Shown here piece by piece: positions 1-5,457 of a stretch of 5,918 nucleotides of DNA. Under the pieces are notes generated by a model that made no database searches, had not been told where the DNA came from, and saw only the letters and a program-made list of their open reading frames with translations. A program made the position numbers and the translations under genes. The stretch lies in contig JAKANT010000126.1 in assembly GCA_021823635.1 (NCBI GenBank), forward strand, positions 1-5,918, given 5' to 3'. How positions within the stretch are numbered: the first letter of the stretch is position 1; every line of letters begins with the position of its first letter. The DNA comes from Pseudomonadota bacterium (GTDB lineage: Bacteria > Pseudomonadota > Gammaproteobacteria > Burkholderiales > Burkholderiaceae_F).

Positions 1-416
1 AAATCCATCTGGCGCCGGAATTCGACGATGCCGATGTTCTCGAAGCCGGACACCAGCCAGGCCGCGGCGACCGCCCACATCATCGGCGCCAGGCGCGGCT
101 CGCCGTAAAAGGCCGCGGTGGGATGCTCGAGCGCGACCGTCACCAGCGCGCCGCCGGTGGCAAGAAGCACGTTCAACGTCCACGCGGTGTCGAAGTGCAC
201 CCGCTGCGGATCGGGCTTCTGGATCAACGCGATCTCGAACGAAAACGCGGTCGCCAGCTCGATCAGTCCGATGACCGACATCGCCATCGCCACGACGCCG
301 AAGTCCGAAGGCAGCAGCAGGCGCGCCAGGATCACCGTGCTCGCCAGTCCGACCAGCCTGTCGAACAGGCGAAACAGCACCATCCAGGCGGCCCCGTTCG
401 CAATCTCGCGCCGCAT
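1..416 (-). CDS. Polysaccharide flippase, Wzx/PST type (MOP superfamily), 5' part only
   Basis: This frame is open on the minus strand from ATG at 416 to the left edge, giving the first 138 residues of a protein whose family is usually 450-500 residues. Hallmarks of oligosaccharide flippases (Polysacc_synt family, WzxC-like) are visible: RLFDRLVGLASTVILARLLL followed by PSDFGVVAMAM (about residues 16-46), and NIGIVEFRRQMD (127-138). About four membrane segments can be seen, near residues 10-34, 40-60, 78-96 and 112-128. Family members move lipid-linked glycan units across the inner membrane for exopolysaccharide or O-antigen assembly; the substrate here is unknown. The start is uncertain: ATG 416 has only a weak GGGGCAG upstream, and an in-frame GTG lies five codons further upstream. 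The gene reads away from the tRNA, and the rest of any polysaccharide locus would lie to the left. The family call is firm; the exact function is inferred. Confidence 0.9.
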   Translation of the reverse strand, partial: MRREIANGAAWMVLFRLFDRLVGLASTVILARLLLPSDFGVVAMAMSVIGLIELATAFSFEIALIQKPDPQRVHFDTAWTLNVLLATGGALVTVALEHPTAAFYGEPRLAPMMWAVAAAWLVSGFENIGIVEFRRQMD

Positions 417-481
417 TGCCCGCTGCCCCACGCAAAGGCCCGAACGCTAGCAGCTTCCGGAAACGGCGCCGCCCGGACCGT

Positions 482-487
482 TAGAAT
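482..487 (+). promoter_or_regulatory. Candidate -10 box for tRNA-Gly
   Basis: TAGAAT matches the sigma-70 consensus TATAAT at five of six positions and is one of the few AT-rich patches in this stretch. It places transcription start near 494, about four bases before the mature tRNA. The bases between box and start (CCTGCGG) form a GC-rich discriminator, as is typical of stringently controlled stable-RNA promoters. I see no convincing -35 hexamer at 16-18 bp spacing, so this is tentative. Confidence 0.4.
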
Positions 488-497
488 CCTGCGGAGC

Positions 498-571
498 GCG
501 GGCGTCGTTCAATGGCAGGACCTGAGCTTCCCAAGCTCAAGACGTGGGTTCGATTCCCATCGCCCGCTCCA
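498..571 (+). tRNA. tRNA-Gly, anticodon CCC, CCA encoded
   Basis: A full cloverleaf can be drawn by hand. The acceptor stem GCGGGCG (498-504) pairs perfectly with CGCCCGC (561-567). The D stem GTTC (507-510) pairs with GGAC (518-521), including one G-T pair. The anticodon stem TGAGC/GCTCA (523-527 with 535-539) encloses the loop TTCCCAA, so the anticodon is CCC (530-532), reading GGG. The variable region is only four bases (AGAC, 540-543). The T stem GTGGG/CCCAT encloses TTCGATT (549-555). The discriminator is T568, and CCA is encoded at 569-571. The gene closely resembles E. coli tRNA-Gly(CCC), including the four-base variable region. trmB starts 81 bp downstream on the same strand. Confidence 0.98.
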
Positions 572-605
572 CTCCCCCGACAGGCGCTGCCGCACGTCTT
601 CCGCG

Positions 606-619
606 TGGCCGAGAGGCCA
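606..619 (+). other. Small stem-loop with GAGA tetraloop in the tRNA-trmB leader
   Basis: TGGCC (606-610), GAGA, GGCCA (615-619) form a perfect 5-bp stem closed by a GNRA-type tetraloop. GCG (603-605) can pair with CGC (622-624) across a two-base bulge, extending the stem. No T-run follows, so it is not an intrinsic terminator. It lies between the tRNA 3' end and the trmB ribosome binding site, and could matter for processing of a tRNA-trmB transcript or for translation. Any function is inferred. Confidence 0.35.
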
Positions 620-638
620 GGCGCGGCGCCGCTACCGC

Positions 639-643
639 GAGGA
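639..643 (+). promoter_or_regulatory. Ribosome binding site that fixes the trmB start
   Basis: GAGGA lies nine bases before ATG 653. It supports starting trmB there rather than at an in-frame ATG at 512, which falls inside the tRNA and would add 47 residues of read-through tRNA and leader sequence. Confidence 0.65.
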
Positions 644-652
644 TCGCCCCCG

Positions 653-1369
653 ATGACGACCACGGTCGAGCAGATCGCCGGGCCGCCGCACCGGCACATC
701 CGCAGCTTCGCCCTGCGGCGCGGTCACGTGACCGATGCCCAGCGGCGCGCCTACGAGCAGATCTTTCCGCGGATCGCGGTGCCCTATGCGGCCACGCCGT
801 TCGATGCCGCCGCCGCGTTCGGGCGCGACGCGCCCGTCGTCCTCGAGATCGGCTTCGGCATGGGCGAAACGACGGCCGCGATCGCGCGCGCGCACCCCGA
901 GGTGAACTTCCTGTGCGTCGAGGTGTTCGTCGCCGGCATCGGGGCGCTCGCGCGCCGCGCCGACGAAATGGGTCTGACGAACATCCGCATCGTGCAGCAC
1001 GACGCGGTCGAAGTCGTGCGCGACATGCTGGCACCCGACAGCCTGGCCGGCGTGCACGTGTTCTTTCCCGATCCCTGGCCGAAGGCGCGCCATCACAAGC
1101 GGCGGCTGATCGCGCAGCCGTTCGTCGGGGTGCTCGCGAGCCGCATCGCGCCCGGCGGCTACCTGCACTGCGCCACCGACTGGCAGCACTATGCGCAGCA
1201 GATGCTTGAGGTGCTGTCGGCCGAGCCGCGGCTCGCCAACTTGCACGATGGCTTTGCGCCGCTGGCGCGCAATCCGTTGACCGAGCGGCCGACCACCAAG
1301 TTCCACGCCCGCGGCCAGCAGCTTGGGCACGGGGTGTGGGACCTGGTGTTCATTCGGCGGCCGACGTGA
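653..1369 (+). CDS. trmB: tRNA (guanine(46)-N7)-methyltransferase TrmB
   Basis: This 238-residue cytoplasmic enzyme transfers a methyl group from S-adenosylmethionine to N7 of G46 in the variable loop of many tRNAs. The Rossmann fold is clear: SAM-binding VLEIGFGMGE (63-72), the acidic end of strand 2 at CVE (88-90), HDAVEVV (116-122), the family signature FFPDPWPKARHHKRRL (137-152), and ATDW (174-177), with the C-terminal LGHGVWDLVF (224-233). Length is normal. Two places differ from the sequence I recall for E. coli and Burkholderia TrmB: the usual TKFE near the C-terminus reads TKFH (H218), and the usual EVH reads EVF (residue 92). ATG 653 is chosen from the GAGGA site upstream and because the open frame further upstream runs through the tRNA. 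The last 20 bp overlap the convergent macrodomain gene. Family assignment is secure; full activity is slightly in doubt because of H218. Confidence 0.95.
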   Translation: MTTTVEQIAGPPHRHIRSFALRRGHVTDAQRRAYEQIFPRIAVPYAATPFDAAAAFGRDAPVVLEIGFGMGETTAAIARAHPEVNFLCVEVFVAGIGALARRADEMGLTNIRIVQHDAVEVVRDMLAPDSLAGVHVFFPDPWPKARHHKRRLIAQPFVGVLASRIAPGGYLHCATDWQHYAQQMLEVLSAEPRLANLHDGFAPLARNPLTERPTTKFHARGQQLGHGVWDLVFIRRPT

Positions 1370-1898
1370 GCGCGGCGGCGAAGGCCTCGCAGGTCGCGGC
1401 TCCGAAACAGACGAACAACACTTCGCGCACCGCGGGCGCCTCGGGCAGCGTGTCGATCACTGCACGCACCGCGACCTGCGCGGCCTGCGGGACCGGATAG
1501 CCGTACGCCCCGCAGGAGATCGCCGGGAACGCGATCGAACTCAACCCATTCGCCTGCGCCAGCCCGAGCGCGCGCACGTAGCAGGAGCGCAGTAGATCCG
1601 CCTCGCCGCGGCTGCCGCCGTGCCAAACCGGGCCGACCGCGTGGATCACGTACTTCGCCGGCAGCCTGAATCCCGGCGTGATCTTGGCGTCTCCGGTCGC
1701 GCAACCGCCGAGACGGCGGCAGGCCGCGAGCAGTTCCGGCCCGGCCGCGCGATGGATCGCCCCGTCCACGCCGCCGCCGCCGAGCAACGTCGTGTTGGCG
1801 GCGTTGACGATGGCATCCACCGCCAGCCGCGTGATGTCGCCCTCCACCACCGCGAGCCGCGCAGTGCCGATGTTGCGTTGTGCCGCCGCTTGATTCAT
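1350..1898 (-). CDS. ymdB: Macrodomain O-acetyl-ADP-ribose deacetylase, YmdB-like
   Basis: This 182-residue single macrodomain closely resembles E. coli YmdB, which hydrolyses O-acetyl-ADP-ribose to ADP-ribose and acetate and in E. coli also modulates RNase III. Motifs in order: GDIT (20-23), VNAAN (31-35, with N35 expected to contact the distal ribose), GGGGVDGAIHRAAGP (40-54, with D45 the usual catalytic aspartate), LPAKYVIHAVGPVW (79-92), and the phosphate-binding loop AISCGAYGYP (126-135), which is STGVYGYP in E. coli. The N-terminus is about ten residues longer than in E. coli. ATG 1898 has no clear Shine-Dalgarno sequence, but no better start leaves GDIT intact. It overlaps the trmB 3' end tail to tail and diverges from the oxygenase gene across 31 bp. 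The fold and deacetylase-type active site are clear; the physiological role (ADP-ribose clearance or RNase control) is inferred. Confidence 0.93.
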   Translation of the reverse strand: MNQAAAQRNIGTARLAVVEGDITRLAVDAIVNAANTTLLGGGGVDGAIHRAAGPELLAACRRLGGCATGDAKITPGFRLPAKYVIHAVGPVWHGGSRGEADLLRSCYVRALGLAQANGLSSIAFPAISCGAYGYPVPQAAQVAVRAVIDTLPEAPAVREVLFVCFGAATCEAFAAALTSAAE

Positions 1899-1929
1899 AG
1901 GATGCAGCTTAGCCCGCTATCGTTGCGGC
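1899..1929. promoter_or_regulatory. 31-bp divergent intergenic region
   Basis: This is the whole gap between the two divergent ATG codons at 1898 and 1930. Neither gene has a recognisable ribosome binding site here. On the plus strand TATCGT (1918-1923) is a weak -10-like box with TTCATA (1894-1899) 18 bp upstream. A start seven bases after the box would fall at the ATG, giving a leaderless message. On the minus strand only TAAGCT (1911-1906) is -10-like. All these matches are weak. Confidence 0.25.
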
Positions 1930-3282
1930 ATGAATACTCGGATCGCCGACGTCGAACGATTGCGCCGCGAGCTGGCGGCCAATCCACACGATCGCGTGGC
2001 ATGGCACAACCTCGCCGCCGCGTTCGGCGATCTCGGCCACGCGGCGCCAGCGGAGGACGCGGCGCGGCGCGCGATCGCGCTTGGCCTCGACGCGCCCGAG
2101 ACCTGGCTGGTGCTGGCACGCGCGTTGCAGACCTTACGGCGTCTCGACGAAGCGCAGCGGGCGTTCGAGCGCGCGATCGAGCTGCGGCCCGCGTATGCGC
2201 AGGCCCACCGCGACCTGGCGCAGCTCATCTGGATGCGCACCGGCGACGCCGCTGCGGCGTTGCGTCCGGTGCAGCGCGCGCTGCGAGCAGCGCCTCGCTG
2301 CGCCGAGCTGCATCTGGTCCGTTCGCTGGTGCTCGAGTTTGCCGGCGACCCAGCCGCCGCGTCGGCCGCGGCCGAGCGAGGTCTGACGCGCGCCGGCGAC
2401 GACGTGGCCCTTTTGCAGCAAGCGTGTCGCCTGGCCGCCGCCCGTGGCGACACCTCGCGTGCGCTGGCGCTGGCGCGCCGCGCGGTGGCGCTCGCTCCCT
2501 CCACGTTTGCCACGCGCCAGAGCCTGGCCGAAGCCTTGCTCGCCGCCGGTCGCATGGACGAAGCCGCGGACGTCGTGCAGGAGCTGCGCCGGGAGCAGCC
2601 GTCGAACCAGTATGCGCTCGCGCTGCAGGCTACGGTCTGGCGACTGCTGGGCGATGCGCGCTATCTCGATCTGTACGACTACCGCGCGCTGGTCGCGTCG
2701 CAACCGCTCGACGTTCCGCAGGGGTGGACGTCGCTCGCCGCTTTTCTCGACGAACTGCGGGCCGAACTCGAAAGCCTGCACTGCTTCGTCGCGCATCCCC
2801 TGCAGCAATCGGTGCGCGGCGGCAGCCAGCTTCATCTGCAGGCGGCGGAACTGACGCGCCCACCGATCGCCGCCCTGTTCGCCACGTTGCACGCCGCCGT
2901 GCACGCGTACCTGGCGCGGCTCGGCGTCGGCGATGATCCGCTGCGCGCCCACAACACAGGCAAGGCCGCGTTCAGCGGCGCGTGGAGCGTGCGACTGCGC
3001 TGCGGCGGCTCGCACGCCGACCACGTGCATCCGCACGGCTGGCTGTCGTCGGCTTTCTATGTGGCGCTGCCGCCGGAAGTGACCGACGGCACCGGCCGCG
3101 CGGGCTGGTTACGCTTCGGCAGACCTGGCATACCGACGACGCCACCGCTGGAAGCGGAGCATTACGAACGTCCGGGCGCCGGACGGTTGGTGCTGTTTCC
3201 TGCGTACATGTGGCACGGTGTGGAGCCGTTCACGAGCGAGACCCCGAGGCTTTCGGTGGCGTTCGACGTCGTGCCGGCGTAA
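1930..3282 (+). CDS. TPR protein with C-terminal 2OG-Fe(II) oxygenase-like domain
   Basis: This is a 450-residue protein with no signal peptide, so probably cytoplasmic. Residues about 25-228 form six helical repeats of about 34 residues with the TPR pattern (for example 57-90, with DEAQRAFERAIELRP at 73-87). A conserved linker follows (about 244-340), with HPLQQSVRGGSQLHLQ at 289-304. The C-terminus (345-450) matches the double-stranded beta-helix of putative 2OG-Fe(II) oxygenases (the PF13759 type): WSVRLRCGGSHADHVHPHGW (352-371), SSAFYVALP (373-381), GWLRFGRPG (392-400), then GRLVLFPAYMWHGVEP (418-433) and RLSVAFDVVP (440-449). H429 is the likely distal iron ligand and R440 the likely 2-oxoglutarate contact. 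The proximal ligand lies among H362, D364, H365, H367 and H369 and cannot be assigned by eye. TPRs suggest a protein substrate or partner, which is unknown. The gene ends 3 bp from the uppP stop. Domain calls are good; the reaction is inferred. Confidence 0.85.
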   Translation: MNTRIADVERLRRELAANPHDRVAWHNLAAAFGDLGHAAPAEDAARRAIALGLDAPETWLVLARALQTLRRLDEAQRAFERAIELRPAYAQAHRDLAQLIWMRTGDAAAALRPVQRALRAAPRCAELHLVRSLVLEFAGDPAAASAAAERGLTRAGDDVALLQQACRLAAARGDTSRALALARRAVALAPSTFATRQSLAEALLAAGRMDEAADVVQELRREQPSNQYALALQATVWRLLGDARYLDLYDYRALVASQPLDVPQGWTSLAAFLDELRAELESLHCFVAHPLQQSVRGGSQLHLQAAELTRPPIAALFATLHAAVHAYLARLGVGDDPLRAHNTGKAAFSGAWSVRLRCGGSHADHVHPHGWLSSAFYVALPPEVTDGTGRAGWLRFGRPGIPTTPPLEAEHYERPGAGRLVLFPAYMWHGVEPFTSETPRLSVAFDVVPA

Positions 3283-3285
3283 TCG

Positions 3286-4119
3286 TCAGTCCCCCCACTG
3301 CACCCAGCCCAGGTAGGCGGTGGCCAGCACCACGCCGCCGAACGCGATGCGATACCAGGCAAAGGCGCGGAAATCGTGGTTCGACACGTAGTGCAGCAGC
3401 CAACGCACGCAGGCCAGCGCCGCCGCGAAGGACGCCGCGAAGCCGAGCGCGAACAGCGGCAGGTCGCCGCCGTCGATCTGTTGACGCGCCTTGTACAGCG
3501 AGTAGACGGCGGCGCCGATCACCGTCGGCATCGCGAGGAAAAACGAGAACTGCGTGGCGGCGGTGCGCGAAAAACCGAAGATCAGCCCGCCGATGATCGT
3601 GGCGCCGGAACGGCTAGTGCCGGGAATCAGCGAGAAGCACTGGGCGAGACCGATCTTCAGCGCGTCAAGGGGCGTGATCTCGTCGATCGATCGCACGCGC
3701 GGCTGCCAGTCGCGCCGCGCGTGCGCGCGCTCGACCCAAAGGATGATCAGCCCGCCGACGACCAGCGCTACCGCCACCGGCAGCGGGAAGAACAACACGG
3801 TGTCGATCAGGTTCTTGGCCAGCACACCCGCCACCGCGGCCGGCACGAAGGCGATGGCGACGTTGACCGCCAGCCGGCGGTCGGCGCCGTCGTCGGCCAG
3901 CCCGCGCAGCATGCGCAGCAGCCGACTGCGGTACTCCCAGATCACGGCAAAGATGGCGCCGGCCTGGATCGACACGATGAACGCCTCGCGGCTGCCGGGC
4001 CGAAAGCGCACCAGGTCTTCGACCACGATCAGATGGCCGGTGGAGGAGACGGGCAGAAACTCCGTCAATCCCTCGACCGCGCCGAGCAGCAGCGCCTTCA
4101 GCGCCATCACGAGATCCAC
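3286..4119 (-). CDS. uppP: Undecaprenyl-diphosphatase UppP (BacA)
   Basis: This 277-residue integral inner-membrane enzyme dephosphorylates undecaprenyl diphosphate to undecaprenyl phosphate, the lipid carrier for peptidoglycan and other surface glycans; its overexpression gives bacitracin resistance in E. coli. Both catalytic motifs are intact: EGLTEFLPVSSTGHL (16-30, including E16, E20, S26 and H29) and PGTSRSG (166-172, with R170). Hydrophobic helices fill most of the chain, and the length is typical. The start is GTG 4119, because GGAGG at 4130-4126 sits six bases upstream; ATG 4107 would have a spacing of 18. It ends 3 bp from the stop of the convergent TPR/oxygenase gene. It lies 77 bp downstream of the ABC permease on the same strand, with an inverted repeat and a candidate -10 box between, so it may be transcribed independently. 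Confidence 0.97.
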   Translation of the reverse strand: MDLVMALKALLLGAVEGLTEFLPVSSTGHLIVVEDLVRFRPGSREAFIVSIQAGAIFAVIWEYRSRLLRMLRGLADDGADRRLAVNVAIAFVPAAVAGVLAKNLIDTVLFFPLPVAVALVVGGLIILWVERAHARRDWQPRVRSIDEITPLDALKIGLAQCFSLIPGTSRSGATIIGGLIFGFSRTAATQFSFFLAMPTVIGAAVYSLYKARQQIDGGDLPLFALGFAASFAAALACVRWLLHYVSNHDFRAFAWYRIAFGGVVLATAYLGWVQWGD

Positions 4120-4125
4120 CGCCGG

Positions 4126-4130
4126 CCTCC
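4126..4130 (-). promoter_or_regulatory. Ribosome binding site that selects the GTG start of uppP
   Basis: On the minus strand GGAGG is followed by six bases and then GTG at 4119-4117. This is the strongest Shine-Dalgarno sequence in the window, and it argues for the GTG over the ATG four codons later. Confidence 0.75.
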
Positions 4131-4148
4131 GGGCGAAAAGAGCGGCGG

Positions 4149-4154
4149 ATTATG
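4149..4154 (-). promoter_or_regulatory. Candidate -10 box for uppP
   Basis: Read on the minus strand, CATAAT matches TATAAT at five of six positions and is an AT-rich island in GC-rich sequence. It predicts a start near 4142 and a leader of about 23 bases that still carries the GGAGG site. No good -35 hexamer lies 16-18 bp upstream, where the inner part of the inverted repeat falls. Confidence 0.35.
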
Positions 4155-4156
4155 TC

Positions 4157-4195
4157 CGATCGCGGATCGCCGCACGCGCGGTGCAACCGCGATCG
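4157..4195 (-). repeat. 9-bp perfect inverted repeat between ABC permease and uppP
   Basis: CGATCGCGG (4157-4165) and CCGCGATCG (4187-4195) are perfect reverse complements. The 21-base spacer holds a second small stem, GCAC/GTGC (4172-4175 with 4181-4184), around a five-base loop. In the direction of transcription the outer stem begins one base after the permease stop codon. No T-run follows, so it is not a classical intrinsic terminator. It could be an mRNA 3'-end stabiliser, a transcription pause site or a protein-binding site just upstream of the uppP -10 box. Confidence 0.5.
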
Positions 4196-4196
4196 C

Positions 4197-5429
4197 TCAT
4201 TCGTAGCGCAGCGCTTCGATCGGCGCCAGCTTCGACGCCTTGCGCGCCGGATAGAAACCGAAGAAGACGCCGACCGCGGCGGAGAAGCCGACCGCCAGTG
4301 CGAGCGCCTGCGGCGTGATGTCGGTGCGCCAGTTGGCGAACTCGCCGATCGCGATCGAGCTGCCAGCGCCGAGCGCGATGCCGACCGCGCCGCCGATCAT
4401 CGACAGCACCAGCGCCTCGACCAGAAACTGCTTCAGGATGTCGCGGCTGCGCGCGCCGACCGCCATGCGCAAACCGATCTCGCGCGTGCGCTCGGTGACG
4501 CTGACCAGCATGATGTTCATGATGCCGATGCCGCCCACCAGCAGCGACACCGATGCCACCGCGCCCAGCAGCAGGGTCAGCACGCGGCTCGCGGCCTCCT
4601 GCGTCTGCAGGATCTCGGTCAGGTTGCGGATCGTGAACGGATCGTCGGCGCCGGGCTGCACCTTCAGCCGTTGCCGCAACAGTTCCTTGATCCGTTCTTC
4701 GACCGCCTTCAGGTCGGCGCCGTCGGCCACCTTCACCGAAATCGAGCCGATGCGTTTGATCCGCCCCTGCGCCTGGCCGAGCACGCGTGCGCGCGCGGTC
4801 GAGATCGGCATCAACACGATGTCGTCCTGATCCTGGCCGAGCGCATTCTGGCCCTTTCGATCGAGCACGCCGATCACCGTCAGCGGTACCTTGCGCACGC
4901 GGATCACCTGGTCGATCGGGTCGGCGTCGCCGAACAGCTTCTCGGCGGTGGTCTGGCCGATCAGCGCCACCTTGCCGGCGCCCGACAGCTCGGCATCCTC
5001 GAAGGCGCGCCCGGCGGCGAGCGGCCAGTCGCGCGCCACGAGGTAGTCGTTGGTGGTGCCGAAGAACTGCGTGGACCAGTTGGCGTTGCCGGCCACCACC
5101 TGGCCGGCGCCGCGCAGCGACGGTGCCGCCACCACCACACCTTCGACTTCGCGCGCGATCGCCTGCGCGTCCTCTTCGGTCAGCGTCTGCGCGGTGCCGG
5201 CGCCCAGGCGCACGCCGCTCGCGGTGGTCGATCCGGGCAAAATCAGGATCAGGTTCGAGCCCAGGTTCTTGATCTGCTCGCGCACGCGCTGCTGCGCGCC
5301 GCTGCCGATCGCGATCATCGCGATCACGGCGGCCACGCCGATGATCATGCCGAGCATCGTCAGCGCCGAACGCAGCTTGTTCACGCGCAGCGCCTTCACC
5401 GCGAGTCTCAAAATCATCCAGGCGTTCAT
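4197..5429 (-). CDS. MacB-like ABC transporter permease (FtsX/MacB_PCD family)
   Basis: This 410-residue inner-membrane protein is the permease half of a MacB-type (type VII) ABC exporter, a family that uses ATP hydrolysis in the cytoplasm to drive conformational work on periplasmic substrates. The start reads MNAWMILRLAVKALRVNKLR, then the first membrane helix (SALTMLGMIIGVAAVIAMIA, 21-40). A large periplasmic domain spans about 45-280. Three further helices lie near 282-308 (ending VGGIGIMNIMLVSV), 330-362 and 373-393, with the conserved TREIGLRMAVGAR (315-327) between the second and third, and the terminal FYPARKASKLAPIEALRYE. ATG 5429 is chosen because this is where family homology begins; a longer open frame to 5528 only overlaps the ATPase gene out of frame. 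Its ribosome binding site is weak (CGGACG). It starts 28 bp after the ATPase stop, so the two are probably one operon. The substrate is unknown. Confidence 0.92.
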   Translation of the reverse strand: MNAWMILRLAVKALRVNKLRSALTMLGMIIGVAAVIAMIAIGSGAQQRVREQIKNLGSNLILILPGSTTASGVRLGAGTAQTLTEEDAQAIAREVEGVVVAAPSLRGAGQVVAGNANWSTQFFGTTNDYLVARDWPLAAGRAFEDAELSGAGKVALIGQTTAEKLFGDADPIDQVIRVRKVPLTVIGVLDRKGQNALGQDQDDIVLMPISTARARVLGQAQGRIKRIGSISVKVADGADLKAVEERIKELLRQRLKVQPGADDPFTIRNLTEILQTQEAASRVLTLLLGAVASVSLLVGGIGIMNIMLVSVTERTREIGLRMAVGARSRDILKQFLVEALVLSMIGGAVGIALGAGSSIAIGEFANWRTDITPQALALAVGFSAAVGVFFGFYPARKASKLAPIEALRYE

Positions 5430-5457
5430 CGTCCGTGCGCCGCGAGCGGGACTTCGT

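Noticed and set aside
547..571. tRNA 3' end as an integration (att) site
   Set aside because: I see no second copy of this 3' segment in the window, no integrase, and the downstream gene is housekeeping trmB.
512..652. N-terminal extension of trmB by 47 residues from ATG 512
   Set aside because: It translates the tRNA itself (WVRFPSPAP is a typical tRNA read-through string) and has no match to TrmB. ATG 653 has a ribosome binding site and normal family length.
481..1034. Minus-strand open frames across the tRNA containing GDGNRTHVLSLGS and AMGIEPTS
   Set aside because: These strings are well-known translation artefacts of the antisense of tRNA genes, here of tRNA-Gly at 498-571. The rest of each frame is an Arg-rich shadow of trmB.
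1620..2936. Long plus-strand frame of 438 codons overlapping the macrodomain and TPR genes
   Set aside because: It is composed mostly of Arg, Ala and Gly with no domain pattern. It is the expected shadow in GC-rich coding DNA, and the two genes it crosses have clear family motifs.
2134..3036. Minus-strand frame of 300 codons opposite the TPR/oxygenase gene
   Set aside because: It is low-complexity Arg/Gly/Gln sequence without motifs, antisense to a gene with clear TPR and oxygenase patterns.
3287..3300. CAGT-CCCCCC-ACTG short inverted repeat at the uppP 3' end
   Set aside because: A 4-bp stem is expected by chance, has no T-run, and encodes the UppP C-terminus.
4157..4195. Inverted repeat as a Rho-independent terminator
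   Set aside because: The stem is GC-rich but no run of T follows it in the direction of transcription, so I list it only as an inverted repeat.
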